Below are positions 51,436 to 60,334 of a stretch of 64,000 nt of DNA, piece by piece. Positions within the stretch are counted from its first letter, which is position 1. Every line of letters starts with the position of its first letter. This DNA comes from Methanosphaerula subterraneus. Lineage in GTDB: Archaea; Halobacteriota; Methanomicrobia; Methanomicrobiales; Methanospirillaceae. The notes under the pieces are model-generated. The model saw nothing but the letters and a program-made list of their open reading frames with translations, had not been told where the DNA came from and did not search any database. The stretch covers positions 62,001 to 126,000 of the forward strand of contig NZ_CP170508.1 of the NCBI RefSeq assembly GCF_052055875.1. The letters run 5' to 3'. The position numbers were made by a program, and so were the translations under genes.

Positions 51436-53190
51436 ATGAAGCACAGCCATTTTTTAACGGCATTGTTGATCATGCTGGTGCTCGTCACCCTTGTGCCGTC
51501 GGCACTCGCTGCAGGATCAATCAGTGTCAATGGTCCGACTGTCATTTCATCGCCTGGAACATATGTCCTCACCAAGGACATCTCAGGTGGTGGGTCACCC
51601 GCCATCTGGATCCAGTCTTCTGATGTGATCTTTGACGGTAATGGTCACACAATCGATGGGACCGGAGCCTCAGGATCGTTTGGCATACTTGTGAACGGAA
51701 GAGACTCAGTCTCTCGTGTCACAGTCAAAAATGTAAAGTTAACCGACTGGCACTATGGCCTCTACTTTAAGGGTGTCAGCAACGGACAGATCAGCGGGGT
51801 CACTGCATCACATAATAACAATGCCGGCATCTGCCTGGCCTACTCGAGCAACAACCAGGTGACTGGTTGCACCGCCACTGGCAACGAACATGGTATCCTG
51901 CTCTCGTTCGCCAGCAGTTACAATACCCTGACCGGTAACACCGCAAGCAGCAACTCCGACTCCGGTGTCTATGTGGCGTCCACCTCATCGACAGTCTATG
52001 ATACCACCGGAAACCAGATCAATGGAAACACCATGAATGGAAATTACCAGGGTGTGTACATTGTCTTCTCGAACGGAAACTCCTTCTCTGATAATTCAAT
52101 AAACAACAACTCAGATTATGGAATTTTTGCCGATTATGCGAGCGGCACTTCGATGATCAGGAACACCATATCGGCCAGCGGCCAGAGTGGTGTCGTGCTC
52201 TATGAAGCGCGGGGTTGTACCATTTCAGGGAATACCGCAACCGGTAACACCGATTATGGTATCTGGCTCTCCTGTTCGTCAGGGAACACGATGAGCGGAA
52301 ATACACTCAGCAATAATAAAGGCGGTATCGCGCTCCTCGGGGACGAGACGCTGACCTCAGACCGGAATACTGTGAACGGCAACCGGATCACGGATAACCG
52401 TGAAGCAGGTCTCTTCCTCTGCCGGTCTTCAGGGAATACAATCACCAACAATTACCTCTCCAACAGCCGGGACGTCATGATCGGTGGAGCGGACCTTGCC
52501 AGCGTCTGGAGTGTCCAGACTCAGGCCGGCACCTCGATCACCGGTGGTTCCACCGTTGGCGGGAACTTCTGGGGAACTCCGGACGGAACCGGTTTCTCGC
52601 AGACGCATGCCGATGCGAACAAGGATGGTATCTGCGACCAGCCGTACCAGTTCAGCAGTGCGAACGTCGACAAATATCCTCTGGTCGCATCAACCGGGTC
52701 AGGGTCAGGACCGACCCCCACCATTCCGTTGCCGAACGCGACCTCCGTGCCGGTGACCACCGTCACCCCCGACCCGCAGGTAACGATTCCTGTGGTCGAG
52801 GTGACTTCACTGCCGGTTGTCGTGCTGCCGCCTGAACCGGACCCCAGTGCGCCGGTGACCGTGCAGACGCCAGAGATCACCACCACTCCGTCAATCCCGG
52901 TCACGATCCCGGTTCCGACGGTGACGGTCACGACGTCGACCCAGACCCCCGACACGCAGCCCGGGGCGGTCAAGCCGATCGGAACCCTGACCACCCCTCC
53001 GCGGGATCTCGATGGAGATCACCGGTATGAAGATGTGGACGGAAACGGCCGGCTCGATTTCAACGATGTCGTTATCCTCTACACCAATCTCGATTCAATC
53101 ACCGATCCTGCTCAGATAGTTGCTTTCGACTTCAATGCGAACGCCAGGATCGATTTCGGTGACCTGGTCAAACTGAACTCAATGCTCTGA
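51436..53190 (+). CDS. Secreted beta-helix protein (NosD-type) with dockerin-like C-terminus
   Basis: A 584-residue paralogue of the protein at 42595. Signal peptide 1-26 (VPSALAA). The opening of the mature part (SISVNGPTVISSPGTYVLTK) is nearly the same as in the larger protein. A parallel beta-helix with Asn/Gly-rich rungs spans about 28-400 (GNTMSGNTLSNNKGGIALLG). A Pro/Thr/Val linker (about 420-520) leads to two calcium-loop-like segments, DVDGNGRLDFNDVVILY and DFNANARIDFGDLVKLN, like those ending the NHL-repeat protein. Extracellular and probably a polysaccharide- or surface-interacting protein; catalysis is not evident. Confidence 0.8.
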   Translation: MKHSHFLTALLIMLVLVTLVPSALAAGSISVNGPTVISSPGTYVLTKDISGGGSPAIWIQSSDVIFDGNGHTIDGTGASGSFGILVNGRDSVSRVTVKNVKLTDWHYGLYFKGVSNGQISGVTASHNNNAGICLAYSSNNQVTGCTATGNEHGILLSFASSYNTLTGNTASSNSDSGVYVASTSSTVYDTTGNQINGNTMNGNYQGVYIVFSNGNSFSDNSINNNSDYGIFADYASGTSMIRNTISASGQSGVVLYEARGCTISGNTATGNTDYGIWLSCSSGNTMSGNTLSNNKGGIALLGDETLTSDRNTVNGNRITDNREAGLFLCRSSGNTITNNYLSNSRDVMIGGADLASVWSVQTQAGTSITGGSTVGGNFWGTPDGTGFSQTHADANKDGICDQPYQFSSANVDKYPLVASTGSGSGPTPTIPLPNATSVPVTTVTPDPQVTIPVVEVTSLPVVVLPPEPDPSAPVTVQTPEITTTPSIPVTIPVPTVTVTTSTQTPDTQPGAVKPIGTLTTPPRDLDGDHRYEDVDGNGRLDFNDVVILYTNLDSITDPAQIVAFDFNANARIDFGDLVKLNSML

Positions 53191-53220
53191 GGTTCCCAAG
53201 GGAATCTCTCCTCCTTTTTT
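53191..53220 (+). terminator. Hairpin and T tract after beta-helix gene
   Basis: TTCCC-AA-GGGAA followed by TCTCTCCTCC and seven T residues directly after the stop. Confidence 0.5.
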
Positions 53221-53360
53221 GTATCATCCCGTGTGGCCGTTCTGACCGTGCGGATTGTCGATGGCTGATGAATTCTTTTGTTCTGCGCTCTTTTCCATGC
53301 CCTGGTATCGTCGAGCGACGTGGTCCATTTCAGAGTCGTCGGGCGGATTCCCTTCTCCTG

Positions 53361-53372
53361 CTATACATAATA
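53361..53372 (+). promoter_or_regulatory. TATA box of AMMECR1-tgtA operon
   Basis: CTATACATAATA lies about 33 bases before the ATG at 53400, giving a predicted transcript start near 53392 and an almost leaderless message. This favours 53400 over the ATG at 53376 as the start. Confidence 0.5.
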
Positions 53373-53399
53373 ATCATGAATGCAATACATCCAGACACC

Positions 53400-53966
53400 A
53401 TGTCTGGCTTACGTGAAGAGGAAGGGCGTCTGGCGGTGCAACTCGCTCGTCAGTCTCTCCATTCGACGGTCACCGGAAGACAGGAGCCGCTCCCGTCCCT
53501 CCCCCCGGTCTTTGACGAGAAGAGGGGCGTCTTCGTGACCCTCACCAGGTCCGGTCAACTGCGGGGCTGCATCGGTTTCCCCTATCCGGTCGCCCCGCTC
53601 GGAGAAGCGATCGTCGACGCCGCCCATGCGGCAGCCGTCGAAGATCCCAGGTTTCATCCGGTCCGGCCTGAGGAACTCGGATCGATCCGGGTTGAAGTGA
53701 CGGTGCTGACAGAACCGGTGGTGATCGAGGGGCCGGCCGCTGAACGGGCTGCGAAGGTCGAAGTCGGACGGCACGGGTTGATCGTCAGGGGAAAGGGGAC
53801 CAGCGGTCTCCTCCTTCCCCAGGTCGCCACCGAGTACAACTGGGAGAGTGAAGAGTTCCTGAGCAGTACCTGCGCCAAGGCGGGACTGGCAGGCAGATGC
53901 TGGCGTGACCAGGATGTTGAGGTCTCCACCTTTGAAGGCCAGATATTTCACGAATCATTGGAGTAG
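53400..53966 (+). CDS. AMMECR1-domain protein
   Basis: A 188-residue protein of the AMMECR1 family, widespread in archaea and eukaryotes, of unknown biochemical role. The hallmark LRGCIGFPYPVAPLGEAI is near 55-72, with VEVTVLTEP and GLLLPQVATEYNWESEEFL further on. I chose ATG 53400, which gives the usual family N-terminus (REEEGRLAVQLARQ) and fits the TATA position. tgtA follows 2 bases after the stop, so these genes are co-transcribed. Confidence 0.9.
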   Translation: MSGLREEEGRLAVQLARQSLHSTVTGRQEPLPSLPPVFDEKRGVFVTLTRSGQLRGCIGFPYPVAPLGEAIVDAAHAAAVEDPRFHPVRPEELGSIRVEVTVLTEPVVIEGPAAERAAKVEVGRHGLIVRGKGTSGLLLPQVATEYNWESEEFLSSTCAKAGLAGRCWRDQDVEVSTFEGQIFHESLE

Positions 53967-53968
53967 TC

Positions 53969-55423
53969 ATGTCATTTGGTTTTGAAGTCATTCATAAGGA
54001 TATAGCCGGACGGGTCGGAAAGTTGAAGGTCGGGGAGAAGGTGATCCGGACGCCGGCCCTGTTGCCGGTGATCAACCCTCACCTCCAGCTGGTCACGCCG
54101 AGGGAGATGGCGGACCTCGGGGTCGAGGCGCTGATCACGAACGCCTACATCTTCTACCGTTCCGCTCAGTATAGAGAACGGGCCCTTGCAGAGGGACTTC
54201 ATAAACTCCTGGATTTTGACGGGGTGATCATGACCGATTCCGGGTCCTTCCAGCTCTCGGTCTACGGGGACGTCGAGGTCTCCAACACCGACACCCTCTC
54301 CTTCCAGAAGGCGATCGGTTCGGAGATCATCGTCCCGCTCGATATCCCGACCTCGCCGGCCGCAGACTACGAGACGGCGAAACATGAACTGGCGGTGACC
54401 CTCGAACGGCTTGACGAGGCCCGGGAGTTCATGGGTGAGGACTGCCAGCTCGCTGCGCCGGTGCAGGGCGGCATCTATACCGATCTCCGCGAAGAGGCAG
54501 GGGCCGCCGTCAGCGAACGCGGGTTCACCTTCTGCCCGATCGGAGCCGTTGTGCCGCTGATGGAGTCGTACCGGTACCAGGACCTGGTCCGGGTCGTGAT
54601 GGCGGCAAAGAAGGGGCTCTCCCCTGCCGCCTGTATCCATCTCTTCGGGGCCGGGCATCCTGCGATGTTCGCACTGGCCGTCGCGATGGGGTGCGACCTC
54701 TTCGATTCTGCTGCCTACGCTCTCTATGCCAAGGAGGGTCGGTACATGACGGTGCACGGATCCTTCAAGATCGGGGAACTGGCCGAACTCCCCTGCGCCT
54801 GCTCGGTCTGCCGGAGTCATACCGCCGAGGAACTGAACAAGGCGCCCGACCGGGAGCGGCTGCTGGCGCTGCACAACCTGTACGTGACCCTCGCCGAGAT
54901 CAGCCGCATCCGGCAGGCCATCCAGGACGGCACGCTCTGGGAACTGGTCGACGAGCGGTGCCGGGGGCATCCGCGCCTTCTCTCAGGGTACCGCGAACTG
55001 CTCACCTATTCCGATGAACTCGAACTATCAGACCGGGTCTCCAAGCGCCGGTTCTTCTACCGGGGGAGCGAGAGCTGCCTTCGGACCGAGGTCGGCCGGT
55101 ACCACGAGATGGTCTCCCGGTTCACGCTCGGAGGAGCGGTGCTGGTCTCGTTCGACGGCACCGAGATCCCGGGTTATGATGACTGTCTCCTCTTCCGCCC
55201 GCCCTTCGGACCGCTGCCCCAGGGGCTCTCCGAGACGTTCCCGGTGGGGCAGCACGAGGTTCCCGACTGGGATGACGAGATGGTGCTCCGGGGGTGTGAG
55301 GGGATCGCCGCTCTCCAGGAGAGCCATCCCGATTCAACGATCACGGTGCTCTGCACCAGGGAATGGGAGCCGCTGGTCCGGGCAGCACTGCCGGATGTCG
55401 GGGTGATCCTCAATGATCTGTGA
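53969..55423 (+). CDS. tgtA: Archaeosine tRNA-guanine transglycosylase TgtA
   Basis: Exchanges guanine 15 in the tRNA D loop for preQ0, the first step of archaeosine formation. The 484-residue protein has the TGT barrel with nucleophile region MTDSGSFQ (Asp90), VPLDIPTSPAADYE, AAPVQGG, the GAVVPLMESYRYQDLV loop and the zinc ligands CACSVCRSH (276-284). The C-terminal part covers the first accessory domain, but the PUA domain of full-length TgtA is absent; ArcS, encoded next, carries one. The stop overlaps the arcS start by 11 bases. Confidence 0.93.
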   Translation: MSFGFEVIHKDIAGRVGKLKVGEKVIRTPALLPVINPHLQLVTPREMADLGVEALITNAYIFYRSAQYRERALAEGLHKLLDFDGVIMTDSGSFQLSVYGDVEVSNTDTLSFQKAIGSEIIVPLDIPTSPAADYETAKHELAVTLERLDEAREFMGEDCQLAAPVQGGIYTDLREEAGAAVSERGFTFCPIGAVVPLMESYRYQDLVRVVMAAKKGLSPAACIHLFGAGHPAMFALAVAMGCDLFDSAAYALYAKEGRYMTVHGSFKIGELAELPCACSVCRSHTAEELNKAPDRERLLALHNLYVTLAEISRIRQAIQDGTLWELVDERCRGHPRLLSGYRELLTYSDELELSDRVSKRRFFYRGSESCLRTEVGRYHEMVSRFTLGGAVLVSFDGTEIPGYDDCLLFRPPFGPLPQGLSETFPVGQHEVPDWDDEMVLRGCEGIAALQESHPDSTITVLCTREWEPLVRAALPDVGVILNDL

Positions 55424-57038
55424 GATCCGGGACCGTGATGGTCTGGCACGGTCGGGTATCCTCAAGGACGGAGAGACCTCCCTGCGGGTGCCGGCTGTGG
55501 TGGATGCAGCTTCCTTCTTCTCCACCCGCCTTGATCGCCCGTTCACCAATGTACCGCTCGGTGCCCCCCGCGGGTTTGCCGAACAGTACCTGGTCGCCGG
55601 GGAGCATCCGACAGCAGTCCACCCGCAGTTTCCTGTGCAGGTGCCTGACGGGGATATCGCGATGGTCTCGAACTGGCATACGGCGCTGCAGAACCCGCGC
55701 CAGTACGTGGACTGGCTGATCAACCTGAAGACCGATGTTCGGGCCGATACCGCATGGTATGCCCCGGCAGCGGCTCTGCCCTCGACGGTCTGGCTTTTGA
55801 TCGCCTCGGGGTTCGACCTCTTCGACACCACGGCTGTGGACCTGAAGTCGGCCCAGGCGATCTTCTGCCTGCCAGAGGGCGAGTTTCCCGCCGACCTGCT
55901 CGACCAGGGGGTCTGCGCCTGCCAGGGGTGCAGGGACCATGATCTGAAGGCCCACAACCGGCTCGCCCTGGAGGCCGAGGTGAACAGGGTCGGCGTCTTT
56001 TTACAGAAGGGCCAGCTCAGGGAACTGGCCGAGGCGCGGTGCCGGCTGAATGCGGCACAGGTCTCGGTCCTCCGGCACCTCGACAATCATTATGATTGGG
56101 TCGAGCAGTGGACGCCGGTGGCCCGGACTGCCACCTTCAAGGCCAATTCGGGTGATTCGATGAACAGGCCCGAGGTGAAACGGTATATGGACCGGCTTCT
56201 GACCCGGTACATCCCGCCGTCCGCCGAGGTCGCGGTCCTCCTTCCCTGCTCTGCACGGAAACCGTACTCGCGGTCGCAGAGCCACCGGAGGTTCATCAAT
56301 GCGGTCGCTGGCAGGGCGCACGAGATCATCATCACCTCTCCGCTGGGGGTCGTCCCCCGTGAGATCGAACTCTGTTACCCGGCGGCCCACTACGATGTGC
56401 CGGTGACCGGGTACTGGGATCGTGAAGAGGTGGCGGTTCTGGCCGATGTTCTGGCGAAGTACCTGGCCAAACACCAGTACCGGCGCGTGATCGCCCACCT
56501 GGAGGGAGGGGCGATGCAGGTGGCTGCGATGGCCGCTGATATCTGCGGCATCTCTCTTGAATGCACGGTCAGGGACCACCCGACCTCGGGCGCTTCGCTC
56601 TCGGCGCTGGATGCGGCGCTCACCGGGGAGCGCCGGGTCAGGTCCGATCAGATCAAGGGGATGCTCTCGTTCCAGTTCGACGCCGAGGTCGACACTGCCG
56701 GGATGCAGGTCAGGGGCAAGTTCCCGCGCCTCTCGGTGATGCGGAACCGCCGGCCGCTCTTCAGCCTCGACACCACCACCGGGATGCTCAGACCGACCTT
56801 CGAGGGCTGGTCGCTGATCCCGAAGGGGTACCGCGTCGTCATCGACGACTTCGTTCCGCAGGGGGACATCCTGGCGCCGGGGGTGCTCAGTGCAGACCCG
56901 GTCATCAGGGAAGGGGACGAAGTCCTGGTCGAAGGTCCGCACGCGCTCGCCACCGGCAGAGCTGCGATGGGGGCCTTCGAGATGGCCCGTTCCAACCATG
57001 GAGTGGCGGTCCGAAGGCGTAAGGTAATGAAACGGTAG
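55413..57038 (+). CDS. arcS: Archaeosine synthase ArcS (TgtA2)
   Basis: Acts after TgtA on preQ0-tRNA in the conversion of preQ0 to archaeosine at position 15. The 541-residue protein has a degenerate TGT-like N-domain (about 1-215, including CACQGC), the catalytic core with PCx3KPYx2Sx2H at 278-291, and a C-terminal PUA domain (about 430-541; GMLRPTFEG, VIDDFVPQGDILAPGV). Overlaps tgtA by 11 bases and is followed with no gap by the electron-transfer flavoprotein gene. Confidence 0.93.
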   Translation: MICEIRDRDGLARSGILKDGETSLRVPAVVDAASFFSTRLDRPFTNVPLGAPRGFAEQYLVAGEHPTAVHPQFPVQVPDGDIAMVSNWHTALQNPRQYVDWLINLKTDVRADTAWYAPAAALPSTVWLLIASGFDLFDTTAVDLKSAQAIFCLPEGEFPADLLDQGVCACQGCRDHDLKAHNRLALEAEVNRVGVFLQKGQLRELAEARCRLNAAQVSVLRHLDNHYDWVEQWTPVARTATFKANSGDSMNRPEVKRYMDRLLTRYIPPSAEVAVLLPCSARKPYSRSQSHRRFINAVAGRAHEIIITSPLGVVPREIELCYPAAHYDVPVTGYWDREEVAVLADVLAKYLAKHQYRRVIAHLEGGAMQVAAMAADICGISLECTVRDHPTSGASLSALDAALTGERRVRSDQIKGMLSFQFDAEVDTAGMQVRGKFPRLSVMRNRRPLFSLDTTTGMLRPTFEGWSLIPKGYRVVIDDFVPQGDILAPGVLSADPVIREGDEVLVEGPHALATGRAAMGAFEMARSNHGVAVRRRKVMKR

Positions 57039-57938
57039 ATGAAATGTAATGAATACACGAAGATAGGAACGAGTGGAGTGAACGGGTTGTATAAGGTCGA
57101 AGAGACGACGCAGCTGGCAGATCGGGTCCATCAGATGTGGATCCGGGCACCGCATGTGGCTCATCATGCGCAGGCAGGCCAGTTCGTGATCATACGGATC
57201 GATGAGCAGGGTGAACGGATACCGCTGACGATCTCCGGCGTGAACGGAGACCTGGTCAGAGTGATCTTTATGACCGTCGGGAAGACAACCCATCACCTCG
57301 CCTCCCTTGCGGCGGGTGAGCATGTCAGGGATGTTGCCGGCCCACTCGGCAGGCCGAGTGAGATGATCAGCGGCGGGACCTGCGTGGTGATCGGGGGAGG
57401 AGTCGGTGTCGCCTCCACTCCGATCATCGCACAGGCGGCAAAGGATGCAGGCAACCATGTGATCGGGATCATCGGGGCGCGAAACGCCGGCCTGCTGATC
57501 CTCGAGGACGAGATGCGAGCCGTCTGCGACGAACTCTTCATCACGACCGACGACGGGTCCAAGGGGACCCACGGGTTTGTCAGCGATGTCCTCAAGAAGC
57601 TGCTCGCCGAGCGGAAGCTCGACCTGGTCTGGGTCATCGGCCCTGCGATCATGATGAAGGTCACCTCCGGGGTCACGCAGCCGTACGGCGTGAAGACCTT
57701 TGTGAGTCTGAACCCGATCATGGTGGACGGGACCGGGATGTGCGGCTCGTGCCGGGTGATCGTCGGTGGCGAGACCAGGTTCGCCTGCGTGGACGGCCCC
57801 GAGTTCGATGCGCACCAGGTCGACTTCAACAGCCTGATGGCCAGGCAGCGCGTCTATACCGAGGAGGAGAAGGTGGCCCTCGAACGGCACCATGCCGCCC
57901 ATTGCGGGTGCGAGGAGGGGGGGCACCATCATGCATGA
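57039..57938 (+). CDS. NAD(P)H/ferredoxin oxidoreductase small subunit (NfnA/SudB-like)
   Basis: A 299-residue FAD- and NAD-binding protein of the dihydroorotate-dehydrogenase electron-transfer/sulfide-dehydrogenase beta family. Motifs: FAD-binding RIPLTISG, NAD-binding GGGVGVASTPII, and a C-terminal [2Fe-2S] ligand set (GMCGSCRV, FACVDGP). The tail is His/Cys-rich (HHAAHCGCEEGGHHH). With the next gene it should form an NfnAB/SudBA complex passing electrons between NAD(P)H and ferredoxin. The ATG at 57039 directly follows the arcS stop; TTG 57087 with GGAGTGA upstream is a real alternative and matches the family's usual first residues (LYKVEE). Confidence 0.87.
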   Translation: MKCNEYTKIGTSGVNGLYKVEETTQLADRVHQMWIRAPHVAHHAQAGQFVIIRIDEQGERIPLTISGVNGDLVRVIFMTVGKTTHHLASLAAGEHVRDVAGPLGRPSEMISGGTCVVIGGGVGVASTPIIAQAAKDAGNHVIGIIGARNAGLLILEDEMRAVCDELFITTDDGSKGTHGFVSDVLKKLLAERKLDLVWVIGPAIMMKVTSGVTQPYGVKTFVSLNPIMVDGTGMCGSCRVIVGGETRFACVDGPEFDAHQVDFNSLMARQRVYTEEEKVALERHHAAHCGCEEGGHHHA

Positions 57939-59277
57939 CCGACCGGTAAACGAACGGATCCGGGACTTTCACGAAGTCCCGCTCGGTCTCTCTGCAGACG
58001 AGGCGATCCTCGAAGCAGAGCGGTGCCTCCAGTGCAAGAAACCGCTCTGTGTGACCGGCTGTCCGGTCGGGATCGATATTCCGGCGTTCATCAGTGCGAT
58101 CGCCGCAGGTGACTTCTCTGTCGCTGCCGGCACGATCAAGGAGCAGAACATGCTCCCTGCGATCTGCGGGAGGGTCTGTCCGCAGGAGACCCAGTGCGAG
58201 GGGGCCTGTGTCTTAAAGAACAAGGATACTCCCATCAACATCGGTGCCCTGGAGCGTTTTGCCGCTGACTGGGAGAGGGAACGGGTCTTCTCTGAAGGAC
58301 CGAAATCGCGTGAACAGACCGGTCACCGGGTGGCGGTCGTCGGTTCAGGCCCTGCCGGGTTGACTGCGGCGGCCGAACTGGCCCGCCGCGGACATAAGGT
58401 CACGATCTTTGAATCGCTTCACGAGGCCGGCGGGGTGCTGAGTTACGGGATTCCGGCATTCCGACTCCCCAAGGAGATTGTGAAGGCAGAGATCGAGCAG
58501 GTGCTCGCCATGGGGGTCGACCTGAAGGTGAACCACCTGGTCGGACGGTCGGTCTCGGTGAAGGAGCTGCTCGCCTTTGATGCGGTCTTCATCGCTACCG
58601 GTGCGGGTCTGCCCGGATTCATGGGGATCGAGGGCGAGCAGATGAACGGCGTCTACTCGGCCAACGAGTACCTGACCCGGGTGAACCTGATGCATGCAGA
58701 CCAGTTCCCGGTCTTCGACACCCCGGTCAAGGCCGGGAGCCGGGTGGTCGTGGCCGGCGGCGGTAATGTCGCCATGGACGCGGCCCGGGTCGCCCGTCGC
58801 ATGGGCGCCAGGGTCACGGTGGTCTACCGTCGGCGGGAGGAGGACCTCCCTGCACGAAGAGAAGAGGTCGTGCACGCCCAGGAGGAAGGGGTCGAGATCA
58901 TCACCTGCGCCGCTCCGATCCGTCTGCTCGGCGACGGGGCAGTCACCGGGGTTGAATGCGTGACGATGAAGATGTGCGGGCTCGACAGCAGTGGACGGCC
59001 GACCCCCGAACCGGTCGCCGATCAGACCTTTGTGATCGATGCCGATATCTTCATCGAGGCGATCGGCCAGAGCCCGAACCCGCTGCTCATTCGGGAGATC
59101 AGTGACCTTTCGATCGGTGCGCGTGGAAATCTGGTTGTAAAAGAGAATGGACAGACCAGTATCAGGCATGTCTTTGCAGGCGGAGATGTGGCCACCGGCG
59201 CTGCCACGGTGATCCTTGCAATGGGTGCCGGGAAGACCGCAGCCGTGGCAATCGACCGTATGTTTAAAGAGCAGTAA
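57931..59277 (+). CDS. NAD(P)H-dependent oxidoreductase large subunit (GltA/NfnB/SudA-like)
   Basis: A 448-residue flavoprotein annotated in many archaea as homotetrameric glutamate synthase. The N-terminal Fe-S region has CLQCKKPLCVTGCPVGIDIP and CGRVCPQETQCEGAC. Two Rossmann motifs follow, VAVVGSGPAGLTAAAELA and VVVAGGGNVAMDAARVA, then YRRREEDLPAR and FAGGDVATGAATVILAMGAG. It lacks the glutamate synthase large subunit, so a role with the preceding NfnA-like subunit in pyridine-nucleotide/ferredoxin balance is more likely. The ATG at 57931 overlaps the previous stop by 8 bases and has GAGGGGGGG upstream. Confidence 0.9.
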   Translation: MHDRPVNERIRDFHEVPLGLSADEAILEAERCLQCKKPLCVTGCPVGIDIPAFISAIAAGDFSVAAGTIKEQNMLPAICGRVCPQETQCEGACVLKNKDTPINIGALERFAADWERERVFSEGPKSREQTGHRVAVVGSGPAGLTAAAELARRGHKVTIFESLHEAGGVLSYGIPAFRLPKEIVKAEIEQVLAMGVDLKVNHLVGRSVSVKELLAFDAVFIATGAGLPGFMGIEGEQMNGVYSANEYLTRVNLMHADQFPVFDTPVKAGSRVVVAGGGNVAMDAARVARRMGARVTVVYRRREEDLPARREEVVHAQEEGVEIITCAAPIRLLGDGAVTGVECVTMKMCGLDSSGRPTPEPVADQTFVIDADIFIEAIGQSPNPLLIREISDLSIGARGNLVVKENGQTSIRHVFAGGDVATGAATVILAMGAGKTAAVAIDRMFKEQ

Positions 59278-59287
59278 CCTCCGTGAC

Positions 59288-59330
59288 GACGGGTTCGAGC
59301 CCCTGATCACTCCAATTTTTTTGTTTTTTT
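59288..59330 (+). terminator. T-rich terminator after the flavoprotein operon
   Basis: GGGTTCGAGCCC (tRNA T-arm-like hairpin) is followed by CTGATCACTCCAA and two T7 tracts separated by G (59316-59322, 59324-59330). It ends the AMMECR1-to-flavoprotein transcript. Confidence 0.55.
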
Positions 59331-59404
59331 GAATTTCTTCAGCTCTCACCCTGTAGTCCAGGTTAGATAGATTTAAATTTGGGTAATTTAAAATTAGTTT
59401 ATCT

Positions 59405-60220
59405 ATGTCGAAGAGATCTCTGATGATGGGTCTCGGTCTGGTTTTGCTATTCAGTATGCTCTTTGCTGGATGTGTGAATACCCCTGCCGCGCCCGATAAC
59501 ATAACGCCGGTGAACAGCACCTCAACCCCGGGTATCGTCAATACGACCGTCGCAGCCAATCACACCAATGCAACGGTGGCCCCGAACACGTCGGTAAAAC
59601 CGAATGTTACTACAGGCAACCTCACCGCCAATGCTTCGCTGAATAAGACCGCAGTGAACACGACGGTGAATGCAACTGCCAACACAACCGCCAACAAGAC
59701 AGCCAAGGCAACACCAACCGCATACATCGAGCAGGACTCGGCCTCTGTCGGGTTCGGTGCAGCAGCACCGGTCTCCGGCGGGGTCACCTCCAGCCCGGTT
59801 ATCCTGAACCCTGATGGAAGCATCAGCGTGGTGACCACCATTCCTCCGGTCCTGGTCCCGGGAACTGATGCCGGCACGACAACGACCGGAACAGTCTCCA
59901 GCACCGGCGTCCAGGCAACGACCACCGCAGTCAGCGCCCAGCCAACGGGTGCTGCCTCGACCTCGGTGAGGACCCAGTCCCCGACCGCCGCACCAACCTC
60001 GGTGAGAACCCAGTCCCCAACCTCAGTGAGAACCCAGTCTCCGACTGCAGCACCGACCACCGTACGGACCCAGTCTCCAACCACCGTGAAGACGCCGGCC
60101 CCAACCGCTGTGCCGACCACGGAACGGACGCCAGTGCCAAGCGTGCCAACTGCAGCGCCTACCACGACCGAGCTCCCACCACCAGTCCAGACCACACCAC
60201 CAACACCACTTCCGTTCTGA
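59405..60220 (+). CDS. Threonine/proline-rich surface lipoprotein
   Basis: A 271-residue protein with a lipoprotein signal: MSKRSLMMGL, hydrophobic helix, lipobox LFAGC (Cys at about 22). The mature part is low-complexity, first Asn/Thr-rich with many N-x-T sequons (about 30-100), then a short beta-like segment (110-160), then degenerate repeats of TSVRTQSPTAAP (about 185-235) and a Thr/Pro tail. It should be a glycosylated, wall-spanning cell-surface protein. The repeats are prone to slippage. No catalytic domain. Confidence 0.75.
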   Translation: MSKRSLMMGLGLVLLFSMLFAGCVNTPAAPDNITPVNSTSTPGIVNTTVAANHTNATVAPNTSVKPNVTTGNLTANASLNKTAVNTTVNATANTTANKTAKATPTAYIEQDSASVGFGAAAPVSGGVTSSPVILNPDGSISVVTTIPPVLVPGTDAGTTTTGTVSSTGVQATTTAVSAQPTGAASTSVRTQSPTAAPTSVRTQSPTSVRTQSPTAAPTTVRTQSPTTVKTPAPTAVPTTERTPVPSVPTAAPTTTELPPPVQTTPPTPLPF

Positions 60221-60334
60221 TCAGCAGCGAACAGATCGGATACAACACATTTTTCTTTCAGTTATTGACGAGCAGCGGAGATGCCGCCTTTCTTAAAGAG
60301 CGATCGTTTTAAAAAAAGAGATGGTCTTTCTGTC

